NCBI GenBank assembly: GCA_029204225.1
Contig: CM055113.1
Coordinates: forward strand, 8,280,352-8,344,351
Reading direction: 5' to 3'
Length of the DNA stretch: 64,000 bases
Source: Diphasiastrum complanatum
Lineage: Eukaryota > Streptophyta > Lycopodiopsida > Lycopodiales > Lycopodiaceae
Below are positions 1 to 9,882 of the stretch, piece after piece; the stretch's first letter is position 1; every line of letters starts with the position of its first letter. The position numbers and the translations under genes were made by a program. The notes under the pieces were generated by a model. It made no database searches, was not told where the DNA came from, and was given only the letters and a program-made list of their open reading frames with translations.

Positions 1-1150
1 CATCAAAGAAGCACTATCATATATATGGTGATTTCAGATCAACATCAAGCTCATTGGCTGATCTTCACACCTTTTGAACCAGCAAAGACCAATTTAGCCC
101 ATGGAGTCAAGTCCAAGATCATCATGTTTTCCATCAAGCTAAATTTACCAAGCTAGATTTTTGAGGAGTGTGAAAAATGCAAAAATAAGCTTGGAGGAGG
201 CCAAAAATCTTGTATATAGATAAACACACATGTGTGAAGCCCGTTCCCACGTGTGAAACTAGTGTACTTGTCATGTACCATAATCATATAGGATGTACAT
301 ATGATTTAATTTAAGTTCTAGTGGCTAAAAAGGCCAAAAACTAGTTTTCTAGACATATGACACATGGCATCAATCTATTGATTGCATGAGCCACATCCTT
401 TGGTTAGGTGTCATATCCCATGTGTAGAGGACAGCTCACACATGTGGAATAAGCTGAAGTAGGCGAATTTTGAGTTCTAGAAGATTTCCAAGTAGATCTC
501 CATATAGAAGGAAAATAGACCAAAAGTGCCCAAAATAGAAGGTTTTGTCCAAGTGTCAGTTTTGCATGATGAATCATCATATGACAAAGCACCTTCACAC
601 ATGTGGGATCAGAGGGATGATCAGTACCACGAGCTCCCACTTATTGTATATATAGAGCCACACTTGGCCATAATCATTGTGAGACACCAATCTTGGTTTT
701 GGAAGCAATTTTGAATTATTCTCTCCATTTGTCTACATTTTTTTGATTGTTTTGAGGTTCTATCAATGTGTACTTGATTTTCAGGTTGGATTCCGTACTC
801 AAACAGTGTTTCACACGTGGGAAACCAGAAAGTACACCTACCTTCAATTAATGATTGTTCTTGTTAGGATTTTGTGTCTAGAATTGATCTAGATTGATCT
901 TAATCTCAAGTAGATTGATAGATCAAGTAATCTGACAACCAATCCCTCTTGAGGATCAGATTAGGGTCCACTCTTGATCCTTTTTGTACTTTTGCCACAG
1001 AATGGACAATTTGCATGCAATTTGATGACTCAGCCATTGTCATTGAGGAATCCCTTGGAACTCTAATGCTTTGAGGCTGATCCTCAAGATCTTCCTCCTT
1101 TTGATGCTCCTCCTCAATGCAAGCAATATCACACTTTGCCAAGATCTCCT
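1..1150. repeat. LTR- or leader-like repetitive DNA, no gene
   Basis: No reading frame here resembles a known protein. The stretch contains CACGTG/CACATG palindromic blocks (near 228, 250 and 815) of the same kind as those in the LTRs and leaders of the copia elements further along, and it lies next to a copia gag/protease fragment. I infer decayed LTR or leader DNA of a related copia element, but LTR ends and target duplications were not found. Confidence 0.35.
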
Positions 1151-1159
1151 CTTGAGTGA

Positions 1160-1475
1160 TCTCCTCCTACCAACACCATCTATCCTACACTCTTCATCAT
1201 TTGCAGTAAAGACAAACTTTTTAGCAGTTGAAAGAGTGTAAGGTTGAGAAAACGTCCTTTTCAGAAGACATGTGGGAGCTAGCCCCACTGTCGATCCACC
1301 AATTGTCTCTTGAATTGCTATTGCTTGTTGGTGAGGATGTAGATGCCATCAAGAATTCATCTACTTCATCCTCCTCCTCCTCCTTTGCAAGGTTTCCTTG
1401 TTTGTCCTCCTCCACTTGTGCTTTTAGCCTCTTGTAGCATTCAGATGCATAATGCCTCTTCTTTCCACAAAAGAA
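1160..1475 (-). pseudogene. Ty1/copia gag-protease fragment
   Basis: Read on the minus strand, this encodes a CCHC zinc knuckle of nucleocapsid type (CFFCGKKRHYASEC), an acidic linker, and the aspartic protease start WWIDSGASSHM with the catalytic DSG. Homology to the copia elements at 20-36 kb continues to about 1,165 (a DEECRIDGVG-type stretch) and then stops abruptly. At the other side, about 1,475, the sequence changes directly into gypsy integrase on the opposite strand. Only about 100 codons of a polyprotein of over 1,300 codons remain, so this is a relic, not a gene. Confidence 0.8.
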
Positions 1476-1479
1476 GCAT

Positions 1480-2272
1480 TCATAGTAGCCACCGACTATT
1501 TTACTAAATGGGTTGAAGCACGAACACTAGCAAAGGATAACTGAAAAGAAACAGCCTGGTTCTTACTTGAACAAGTGATAAGGAGATTTGGTACTCCACG
1601 GGAGATCGTATTTGATAGAGGGACCCACTTCCCGAACAAAACAATCAAGGCCCTAACTGATCAGCTAACGATCAAACATCGCAAAAGTACCCCCTACCAC
1701 CCACAGGCCAATGGTCAAGCAGAAGCACAAACAAGCAATTGGTGGGTATTCTAAAGATGACTGTGTCAAAATGCCAACGAGATTGGGATAAGAAACTATA
1801 CTTTGCCCTATGGGCATACAATACCACATACAAAGCTAGCACCAATCACACTCCATTTTTCTTAGTGTATGGGTAGGAATGTGTTCTGCCTATTGAGGTG
1901 GAACTACCATCCCTACGATTTGCCATGAAACACAACCTAGGAGGGAAAGAGTCCATCCAACAACGACTGAATACTTTGCAAGATCTAGATGAACACAGGA
2001 TAACTGCATTGAACCACTAGGAGGCTCACAAACAACGGATGAAAGAAGTCCATGATCGGAACCTGCAAGACTACAACTTCACCCAAGGTCAGTTAGTACT
2101 ATTCTATGACGCAAGGCATGAATTAATGTCTCAAAAGTTGGGCACCAGATGGAATGGCCCTTACATGATCCAAAACTTATACAAGAATAACACCGCAAAA
2201 TTAGTTGAGTTGAAGGGCGAGGTGTTTAAGCATTGGGTCAATATCAACAAGATCAAAACCTATCGAAGTTAG
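1480..2272 (+). pseudogene. Ty3/gypsy integrase, C-terminal two thirds
   Basis: The conceptual product starts inside the integrase core with VATDYFTKWVEA (first catalytic Asp). It continues through FDRGTHF (second Asp) and STPYHPQANGQAEA (the Glu region), and ends with a C-terminal domain rich in KLGTRWNGPYMI-type residues, as in plant gypsy integrases. Several in-frame stops and at least one frameshift lie between 1,540 and 2,030; the last 77 codons (2,039-2,272) are open. The N-terminal HHCC domain is missing because the fragment is cut at about 1,478 by the copia remnant. Integrase would insert the cDNA into chromatin; this copy cannot be functional. Confidence 0.85.
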
Positions 2273-2432
2273 CAGGTGCAGAAATTGTATAGTGTATAAT
2301 ACACTCCTCACTTTTCTCTCTCATTTTTCAGGTGGTGACACAAGTGACCAACAGAATCGACATTGATCTTGTATATAGTCTTGGGATGGAAACAAATTCC
2401 ACCTAGAGAAAAAAAAATAGAAAAAAAAAAAT

Positions 2433-2930
2433 ATGGAGATTACTCAAGAACGAGATACTTATATCCTAAGTGTAGACGGAGCATGTCGGCACTCTCACAA
2501 AGAGGGCGCCATAGGATCCACATTACGTGGTCCTAACAGAATCAAACTGGCAAGCATAGGCATTTTGCTTGGGGCAGAATTCACCAATAATACTGTCGAA
2601 TACAAAGCCCTCATGTCCGGCGGCCTACACATGGCAATCAAGTTCGCGACTATCATAAACACTCTAAGAATCATGGGCGATTCTCAGCTCCTAATCCGAA
2701 ATATGACCGAGATGTATCAGATCCGAGACCACATTCTACGAGCTTACACCCCGTCCATCCGAGAAATCATGAAGAACTTTTCCCAAATATAATGGATGCA
2801 TGTTCCAAGAGATCAAAACTACCATGCAGACAGCTTAGCAAACTTGGCTTATGATTACGATCATCATTGGCAATGCGATTCGTGCCCAGTGGGCACAAGC
2901 CATCTGACCACAACATTAGATCTATGGATG
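2433..2930 (+). pseudogene. RNase H domain as a separate frame downstream of gypsy integrase
   Basis: This frame has its own ATG, 160 bp after the integrase stop. It carries the four acidic positions of an RNase H of the RVT_3 type: Asp in LSVDGACRHS, Glu in NNTVEYKALM, Asp in IMGDSQLLI and Asp in HVPRDQNYHADSLANLA. One TAA (2,790-2,792) interrupts it just before the last motif; otherwise it is open to about 2,930. Plant gypsy elements of the Tat group carry such an extra (archaeal-like) RNase H, but as I know them it lies before integrase, fused to pol. Here it follows integrase. It would degrade RNA in RNA:DNA hybrids during reverse transcription. Confidence 0.75.
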
Positions 2931-3155
2931 GTATTAAGATCCCAAATCTGGTACGGCCTACGTTGGATCAAGAATTTGATAAACCAAGTGGATCTAAAAT
3001 ATACTGAATTGTTAATACAATTGCAGCAGACAATGAGCTACAGACTACTAGGGACTGTTTAAGCCAATACCCCTAGGATCTAATACAAGAATTAATGCAT
3101 CTGGCATATTGAGAAACTATAACTGCATGTATTCACACAATTCTTATAACAAAAA

Positions 3156-4163
3156 ATGGACGCGTCAAATGAACCAAGCACAGAAGGGTCACAACCACCT
3201 AGCAACCAACGTGCAGTGGAGCAACACAAGAAATTGGCAAGATTCATGCTAGAGGAATGACAGTGGACAAACACAGAAAAACAGGGGCTGAAAGAAGAAC
3301 TTAGAAGACATAAGCATGCTACTATTCGAGCCACCAATGACTTTAATAGTGCCCAGCGGGAACGAGATATATGGAAGCAAAAATACACAAAACTCAAGGA
3401 CATGAGTGATCGGAGGAAAGTAAGATATGACAAAGAGTTCAAGGGACAAGAGAAGATCATTGCCAGTTTAAAAATCAAATTGGTCGCCACAGAAATCATT
3501 GTAACCATGATAGCCCGACAGTTGCATGAGTACCAACAGAAGAGAAAAGAAAAAGGGCAATCTAGCATCACCAGTTCACGGAACTCACTACCAACCTACC
3601 CCATGCAGGGAAAGGAAATTCTCTCAGACGCCATATTCTTTAAGAATTTTGAAGCCTACATTTTATACTTGCCACCGATGGAGTTTCCACTTCACGACCA
3701 ACCCATTGAGCTGAGACCATCTACCAGCTCCCATCTCTGATTTAAGTGGCCACTCATCCCTGGCAGTTTCGAGGACTACAAGGATGCTTGTGAAAGCTTA
3801 TGCAAATTCTCTATCACTGCCGCACACCACAAAGATGAGCTTGTTTGGCTGGCTAGTCATTATGCCCATTACCTACAAAAGTGGCTGCTTCAACCTTGGG
3901 GCCCTAAAACAAAACCGACAAAGATCCACCTCAACAAATGGTAGTACAACCCAAATGAAACGATGGAACCAGGAGTCGATCTAGCCCTATATTTGCAGAT
4001 ACGTGATCGGACTACCAAAGAACGGAAGACACTGAACGAGATGTTCTACTTTCAATTCCTACAGGGGGCCGACCCAATATTGGTAGATGTGGCCGAGAAT
4101 GACTCCCTTTACACAGGGAAGCTGAAACATCGAAGGACCGAGCTATGTAAGAATGCACTATAA
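3156..4163 (+). pseudogene. Unrecognised coiled-coil frame at the end of the gypsy remnant
   Basis: A single frame of about 335 codons runs from ATG 3,156 to the stop ending at 4,163, broken only by three nonsense codons (3,258, 3,738 and 3,942), so it was coding until recently. The N-terminal third is polar (STEGSQPPSNQ-like). Codons 35-110 are Lys/Glu/Arg-rich with heptad-like spacing and probably form a coiled coil. The C-terminal half has Trp-rich stretches (ELVWLASHYAHYLQKW). I see no zinc finger, protease, transmembrane segment or signal peptide, so neither an envelope nor a second gag is supported. It follows the RNase H frame on the same strand and is probably the 3'-terminal accessory ORF of this element. 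Function unknown. Confidence 0.5.
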
Positions 4164-6095
4164 AAAAAAACAAGTCCACATTGCTCTAGTCGGTTGTAAA
4201 TAGAGAATTTTTGGTAGATTATTTTTACGCACTTTGGATTCAAGCTAGGAACATCTCATTTAGATCGATGGTATTTACAAGAGCATCTAGTCTTCGATCT
4301 ATGAAACTTTTTGACAAGTAGTCAATGGAGTTGCAACGCACATGCACACTGCACTCACGCAATATTAGAAATAGCAATGGTAACCTGCATCCATGTTAAA
4401 TCACTAAAAAATACATTTGCATATCCCTCCATGCATGGGTCTAAGACTAGCATGCCTTTGAATCTGATGGGTGGGAGCATTTGCCACATAGGTCATGGAT
4501 GGGTTTGATGCAGGTATGAAGACACCAGATTACTTGAAGATGTTGCAGTCAAGACCAATTAGTTGCAGATGGATCCCAAGGGCCCAACCAATGGCCTTTG
4601 GAAAGAAAGCGATTAAAGACACCATACAAGGTCCTTGTGGTTAGCATCACCCAGCAAGGGTGATGAGCTGACTATAGTTGATTCACCACCAAGAGCATTC
4701 TGAGTTCATTCGTGTGGAGACCACACTCCCCAGTGAAGTCGCCAATGTTAGCCGATATTTTCGCACAAAAAATTGGGCCTCATTTAAAGTGATTTTCACA
4801 ATTTTGTACAAAAATCGGCATGTAACGACTATTAATGGTAAAATCGACACACAATTGCCTATAGATAGGGGTCCCAGCCCATCCAAAATGTGGCTAGAGC
4901 AAATTTTGAGGCCTAAGAAATGGCCCATAGAATAGATTACGGCCTTAGAATTGGCCCGATTATAATAGCTGGCATGGCCGAGCAAATTTTCCAACGTACT
5001 TTGCTACTTTTTATTAATACAAAAAATTGCCTACTGTGTTTTTCAGGGAACCGGTTGCCTTAAAGAAACCCCAAGTCATGAGTGCTTGCCAGTAACAATA
5101 CATGGAAAAATGGCAAAGAAAAAATCAATTGGTTGTTGCTTATTGAAGAATGTTGTGAGAATGTGTGTTGTGTTGTGAGTGTTGTTTGCTGATTGTGAAA
5201 GTGTGTGAGGGTGTATGAGAACGTATGAGAGAATGGGTTGTGATTGGGGAAAGTTCGTAGTGAGAGAATTATGCTACAGAGCTTGTGGCATTTCGTCAGT
5301 GAGAGCTTGTCCGATTTGTCAGAATGAGGAGAGGTATAACCATATGTAGAGCAGATTGGGAATAAGAGGAGGAGACTCGAGAGCTATGGTGGCAATTCTG
5401 GATCGTGTACCTATTGAGCGCCACTCGTCGCTCCCCTCAACACTGCTCCTACGCTGACCTGTGGAGCTATGTCCAAGCATAGCCTCTGAACACACTGATT
5501 TTGCATGTCTTAACTTCTCAAGCATTTATTGTTTTCCACCTAAACAATTGTTCTGTGTGTGTATCGTTGGATTATGTCTATGGTTGCTCTGGTTTCTACA
5601 TTTCTGGTGGGATGTAGTTGTGCCTGTGTGCACTCTCTATGCGTGTCTTTTGTTCTGCCTCTACTACTGATCTCTAAGCACTCCATTGTGTGCTGGTATC
5701 TATGCACACTACTACTGGGTTTCTATCCCCGCTGTGTGGAACATCTCCGTCTATGAATTCTCCTGGTCACACGGTTGTGGGTAGAGCGGAGCTCTGCCGT
5801 TGCTAAGTTCTCATATTTTGTGAAGAGTCAGAAACTCAGTCTTGAGTTTAGGGAGGACCACCGTGAACTCTCCATTCTGCCTTGAAGCCGTTGTGGGTGG
5901 GCTAGTTTGAGAATCAAGTAAACTAAGAAGGATCTTGCAAGCCAATCGACAAGACACGCTTGAACTCATGACTAGGCGTGTTCGGGGTATTCCCGATGAA
6001 GTGTAAATAAATAAAATCGTCCAATAAAATGTGTTGCGAGGGCATGGCATCCTGTGCGTATAAGCCCATGGCCCAATGAGCACACAAGCTAAGTT
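4164..6095. other. Non-coding stretch, probably old repeat DNA
   Basis: Only short frames with no recognisable motif are present. The stretch follows the gypsy accessory frame and precedes an LTR fragment, so it may hold the 3' untranslated region and LTR of the upstream element. I could not find matching LTR ends or a polypurine tract. A GT-rich patch lies near 5,150-5,240. Confidence 0.3.
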
Positions 6096-6779
6096 GTAAA
6101 TAAAATAATAGGCTTGGGACCTTTGTAAGTAAAATAAAACTTGAGGCCCAAAGTCAATTTTAAACTTAAAGATTACTTTTTTAGAGTTGGGTCCAATTTG
6201 GGACTCACATGAATCTTGTGGATTTCAATGTACTTTTTGTGGGGGATCAAGTTGGGTCCAAGATGAATGGATAGGATCAATGTAAATATTAGCCAATAGG
6301 ATTTTGGGACACGAGCCTTTCCCATTTTATAAAAAGACACCATTTGTACTCTATTTCCATGCTTAATGAGGAGGAATCTCTACCAATTTGGAGAACCAAG
6401 CATCCTCAATTGCTAAGCACTCATTCTAATGCTTTTTGTTGTGTGTTTCTAATTGTTTCCATTTCTATGTTGTTGTTTTAATAGTTATGGCTTCTCCATA
6501 AGCATGCACCTTGAGCTTTTGAGTTAACCTCTTCCTCAACTCTATCTCTCTTCTCCTTCTTTCTCTTCTATTCTACCCTTCCCTTTCACCAACAATCATG
6601 ATGAAGTTAGTTTAGGGAGAGTAGAGTTAGTGTGAGTGGTGTTAGTGGAAGTAGAGTTAGGTAAAAAGTAGGGAACTAACTAAAAGTAGCATCTATGCAT
6701 AGTTAGGTGTCTATCTAGTGAACTAACCATTGTTGACAGGCAGGAGGGCTATTACAACGTTGGATTGAAGGCCCTACAA
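6096..6779 (+). mobile_element. Gypsy LTR, 3' part
   Basis: This non-coding block ends ...CTACAA directly before a primer binding site of tRNA-Asp type. It contains a TATA box (TATAAAAA, 6,328-6,335) followed by the AT-rich and T-rich DNA expected of the R and U5 regions. The left end is not defined; no TG start or matching partner LTR was identified. It would be the 5' LTR of the plus-strand gypsy element whose gag lies at 9,883-13,037. Confidence 0.5.
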
Positions 6780-6798
6780 TGGCACCGATGCCGGGGAC
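6780..6798 (+). promoter_or_regulatory. Primer binding site, tRNA-Asp type
   Basis: TGGCACCGATGCCGGGGAC differs at two positions from TGGCGCCGTTGCCGGGGA, the site complementary to the tRNA-Asp 3' end that Athila/Tat-type plant gypsy elements use. It sits one base after the likely LTR end CA, the expected position for priming minus-strand DNA synthesis. Confidence 0.7.
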
Positions 6799-8820
6799 TA
6801 GTGTAGCTACTTAGCTATTTCTTGCTTTTTAGAGTAGTTTTAGGTAGATTTTTGGGAGTTTAGAGTTATTTTTCTGTATTTTTTTTGTGTTTGGACTGTT
6901 CATAGCTAGCAAAGGAGGTGTGAGAGGGTAGAGGAGGCCCTGAATAGCCTCTAAGGGCTTGAAACCCAAACCAACCAGCCAAAAAATCCAAAAAACACAC
7001 GAATCTGCATTTTGGAGGGAAAAAGAGCCTAAAATCTCATCAGATTTTAATATCTCCAAAGCAGTAAGAGTTAACCCTTGCATGATTGGCAGTAGCTCCA
7101 AGGTACTGTCCCAGACCTGCATAGAAGCCTACGAGAGTTAGTTCCAAGCAGATTGCAAAAATCAGAGAAAAATCATAAAAAATGAAAAAAAAACCTTGAA
7201 AAAGTCCAAAAAAAATGCAAATCTTCACCAGAACTCTCGCAGAGCCCTCTAAAGTTCCATCTCAGTGAGACCAGGACACAAAAGATCATGCGAGGGCTAG
7301 TTTCATGTCTGAGTGCCTGTGCGAGAGTTTCCAGTGAAAAAAAAACCGGAAAAGTACTAGAGAACCCTCATAGATAGCAAAATTTTCAGTTCTAGTGTGC
7401 ACGAACTCTCGCAGAGGATCTTGAAGTTCCATCTCAGTGAGACCAGGACACTGAAGAGTCTGCAAGAGTTAGTTTGATTCCAGTGAGCAGAAAATTGGAT
7501 TTAAGTGCTAAAAAATCACTAAAAAGTGATGATCCAGCAAATCCTTCAAGTAAGAACTCTCGCAGACCACCTCAATCAATTCAGAATGTCAATTTCCATC
7601 ATTGAAGAAGTCTGCAAGAGTGTTAGCGGATTCCAGAGAATCCCCAGATGTCAAGCCAAGCTGAAGACACAAAGTGTCTCACCCATGACCGAGGAGGTCT
7701 CAAAAGGAGGAGAGCAGAAGAAGCTGAGATCCGAGCATGAGACCCGAGGATTACTAGCTAGGGTGACAATTATTATTCATGTGAGCCTACATGGTGTATC
7801 CTAGAGAAGGAAAGACCATGTAGGAGCTAGTAATATCTCCTAGGCATTGTAAATAATGTAGACCCCTTAAATAATTTAGAGTGAGCCACCTTTTGATGGT
7901 GACCACTAATGGAAGGGCTTTTTCCACTTGTAATTTCCAAATTAGTGGAATTGCCACTTGGGCTCCACATGGGCAGCATTCTTGCTTATTTAAGGGCCCC
8001 CCTCTCGTGTGAGAGAGCTTTTTATATTGTCAATTGCTCTTGAGTGAATAAAGAAGATTTTCCACGAGTTTTTGATGATTGTAAAGCTCCTTGTTCATGG
8101 CAATCTTCTTGAGTGAAATTTGAATGAGCATGTTTTGATTTTCTTTTGTGTTTGTGAATTAATTAGATTTCTTGCTTACTCTCTTGCTTGTAATATGTAG
8201 ATGTGGATTAACTTTCTTGTTTCTTGATTTTGTAGTTTCAGCATGCAGATAAACTATAGAGGCTGAGATTGTAGATCTGATTTGCATACTTTATAACAAT
8301 CATGTTCTTGATTGTTCTTGGGCATTCCAAACATCAAGAAATGAGTGTTTTTTGATACTTGGGCTGCTAGAATGTTGTTAGGAAACTAGTTTTCTTGTTT
8401 CTTGTTTTTTGTTGTGAGTAGTTTAATCTTGTCACTGCATTGTTCCCTAATTTTGGTAGATAGATTGTAGATTTGCTCTCTGATTCAGAACGTTGATCTA
8501 TAATGAGCTAGGACTGGTTGCATGGCTTGTAAATGCATGTAGCTGAGTAACGTATCCGTCTCTCCCCACTGACATGCTGGGAATACACGTTGTAATCTGA
8601 GAAACGCTTATGCTTGGAGATCATTCTAACAGGAAGATTAGACCATAAAGAACTCTAACCAATGGAAGTAACAAAAAGAAGAAAGAACAAAAAGAATTGT
8701 GTTCACAGATTCAGTGAGAATCTGTGAATATTTGGTGCCATTTCCACAACTACACAGACACTAAACCATGCCAAACCTTTTTTATCCATGCTGCAAAACC
8801 ATGGCTCTGAAGTCTCCCAC
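6799..8820 (+). other. Long untranslated leader region of the gypsy element, with internal repeats
   Basis: No supported gene. The block GAACTCTCGCAG recurs at about 7,231, 7,403 and 7,554, and the first two copies are followed by the same TTCCATCTCAGTGAGACC sequence, so this is an imperfect 150-170-bp repeat. Around 8,010-8,050 a TATATT motif and an AATAAA lie close together, which could mark another buried LTR (about 7,830-8,600), but its ends are unclear. Long leaders are usual in Athila/Tat elements. Confidence 0.4.
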
Positions 8821-8859
8821 ATGTATCATTACCGAGCTCGTCACTTTCATCTCGACCGA

Positions 8860-9590
8860 CGCACAGCTCCATTCTCGACGGAGGCTTCACGCTCCTTTCC
8901 TAGTCGAGCTCCATGACTCACGTCTGGACTGGACAAAATCTTGTTTCATTCACCTATTAAAACTACGCAATCACTCTCGACCAAACCACTACTTGCAATA
9001 TCTTGTCAAATCCTGAGTTAAATCTCAACCGATGCTCATCGATCAGATCTCACCCATGCCTCTCTGCTGAATTCGCAACTGGAGCCTCTTTTGAAATCTC
9101 AACCGAGCCTCTCTACTGAATTCTCAACCAGAGCCTCTATTGAAATCTCAACCGAGCCTCTCTGCTAAATTCTCAACCAAGCCACTCTGCTGAAATCTCA
9201 TTTGGAGCCTCTCGCTGAAATCTCAACTGGCGCTTTTTCTCCGATCTTAATCGAAGCATCTTGTCACCTCTCGACCAGAGCTTGCTCTCAAATCTCGACT
9301 GACGCATCCTGTCAAATCTCAACCGGAGCATTCCTGTCAAAACTCGACTGAAGATTTATTGTCAAATCCTGACCGGAGCTTTCCTGTCAAAACTTGGCCA
9401 GAGCTTTCTTGTCAAATCTAGACTGCAGCTTTCTCTCATATCTCAACCGAAGCTGTCTATCAGATCTTGACTGGAGCTGCCTCTCAGATTTCAACCGGAC
9501 TATTCTATCAAATTTCAACCAGACTTTTCTATCAAATTTCAACCGAGGATTTCTATCAACTCTCAACCAAGAGCTTTGCCTTCCAACCTA
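8860..9590 (+). repeat. Degenerate minisatellite, about 24-30 bp period
   Basis: The core TCTCAACCGGAGC, with variants, recurs more than 20 times separated by CTNTCAAAT-like spacers. In the last third the period is a clean 24 bp, which makes a chance frame (9,394-9,591) read as eight-residue repeats such as FLSNFNRG. The array lies between the primer binding site and gag of the gypsy remnant. Coding is unlikely, because the frame breaks upstream while the DNA repeat continues. Confidence 0.7.
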
Positions 9591-9595
9591 AACCA

Positions 9596-9880
9596 AGTCA
9601 ACTTCCAAACAACGTCAACTTTCTTTTTTGACCAGGTCTCAATGTTTGCCAACTACCATAGTTCTTTCCAATTTTATTGCAAAACACCCTAGTACCAAAA
9701 AAAAAAAAAAACGAAACAACTATGCTATTTGGACACCACCACATTATTAGTCTCTGACTAATATTGTAAAAAAAAAAAAAAAAAAAAAACCAAAACCACA
9801 AAACAAACACACAAATACCAGTCAAGCTACCAAAGAGTCCAAGAGGCCTATTTACCCAATTCTAAGGTACTCTAGAGTTG
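9596..9880. other. Poly(A)-rich spacer before gag
   Basis: AT-rich DNA with two A-runs (near 9,698-9,712 and 9,769-9,789) and no supported gene. It lies between the minisatellite and the gag ATG. Confidence 0.4.
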
Positions 9881-9882
9881 TT

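Noticed and set aside
2278-2331. Possible intron (CAG|GTGCAG ... TTTTTCAG) joining integrase to RNase H
   Set aside because: At about 54 bp it is shorter than plant introns normally are, and removing it does not create a continuous frame.
3156-4163. Envelope-like gene of the gypsy element
   Set aside because: No signal peptide, transmembrane segment or fusion-type motif is visible; coiled coil alone is not enough.
9394-9591. Eight-residue repeat protein (FLSNFNRG-like)
   Set aside because: The period comes from a DNA minisatellite that continues upstream where the frame is broken; no start context or homologue.
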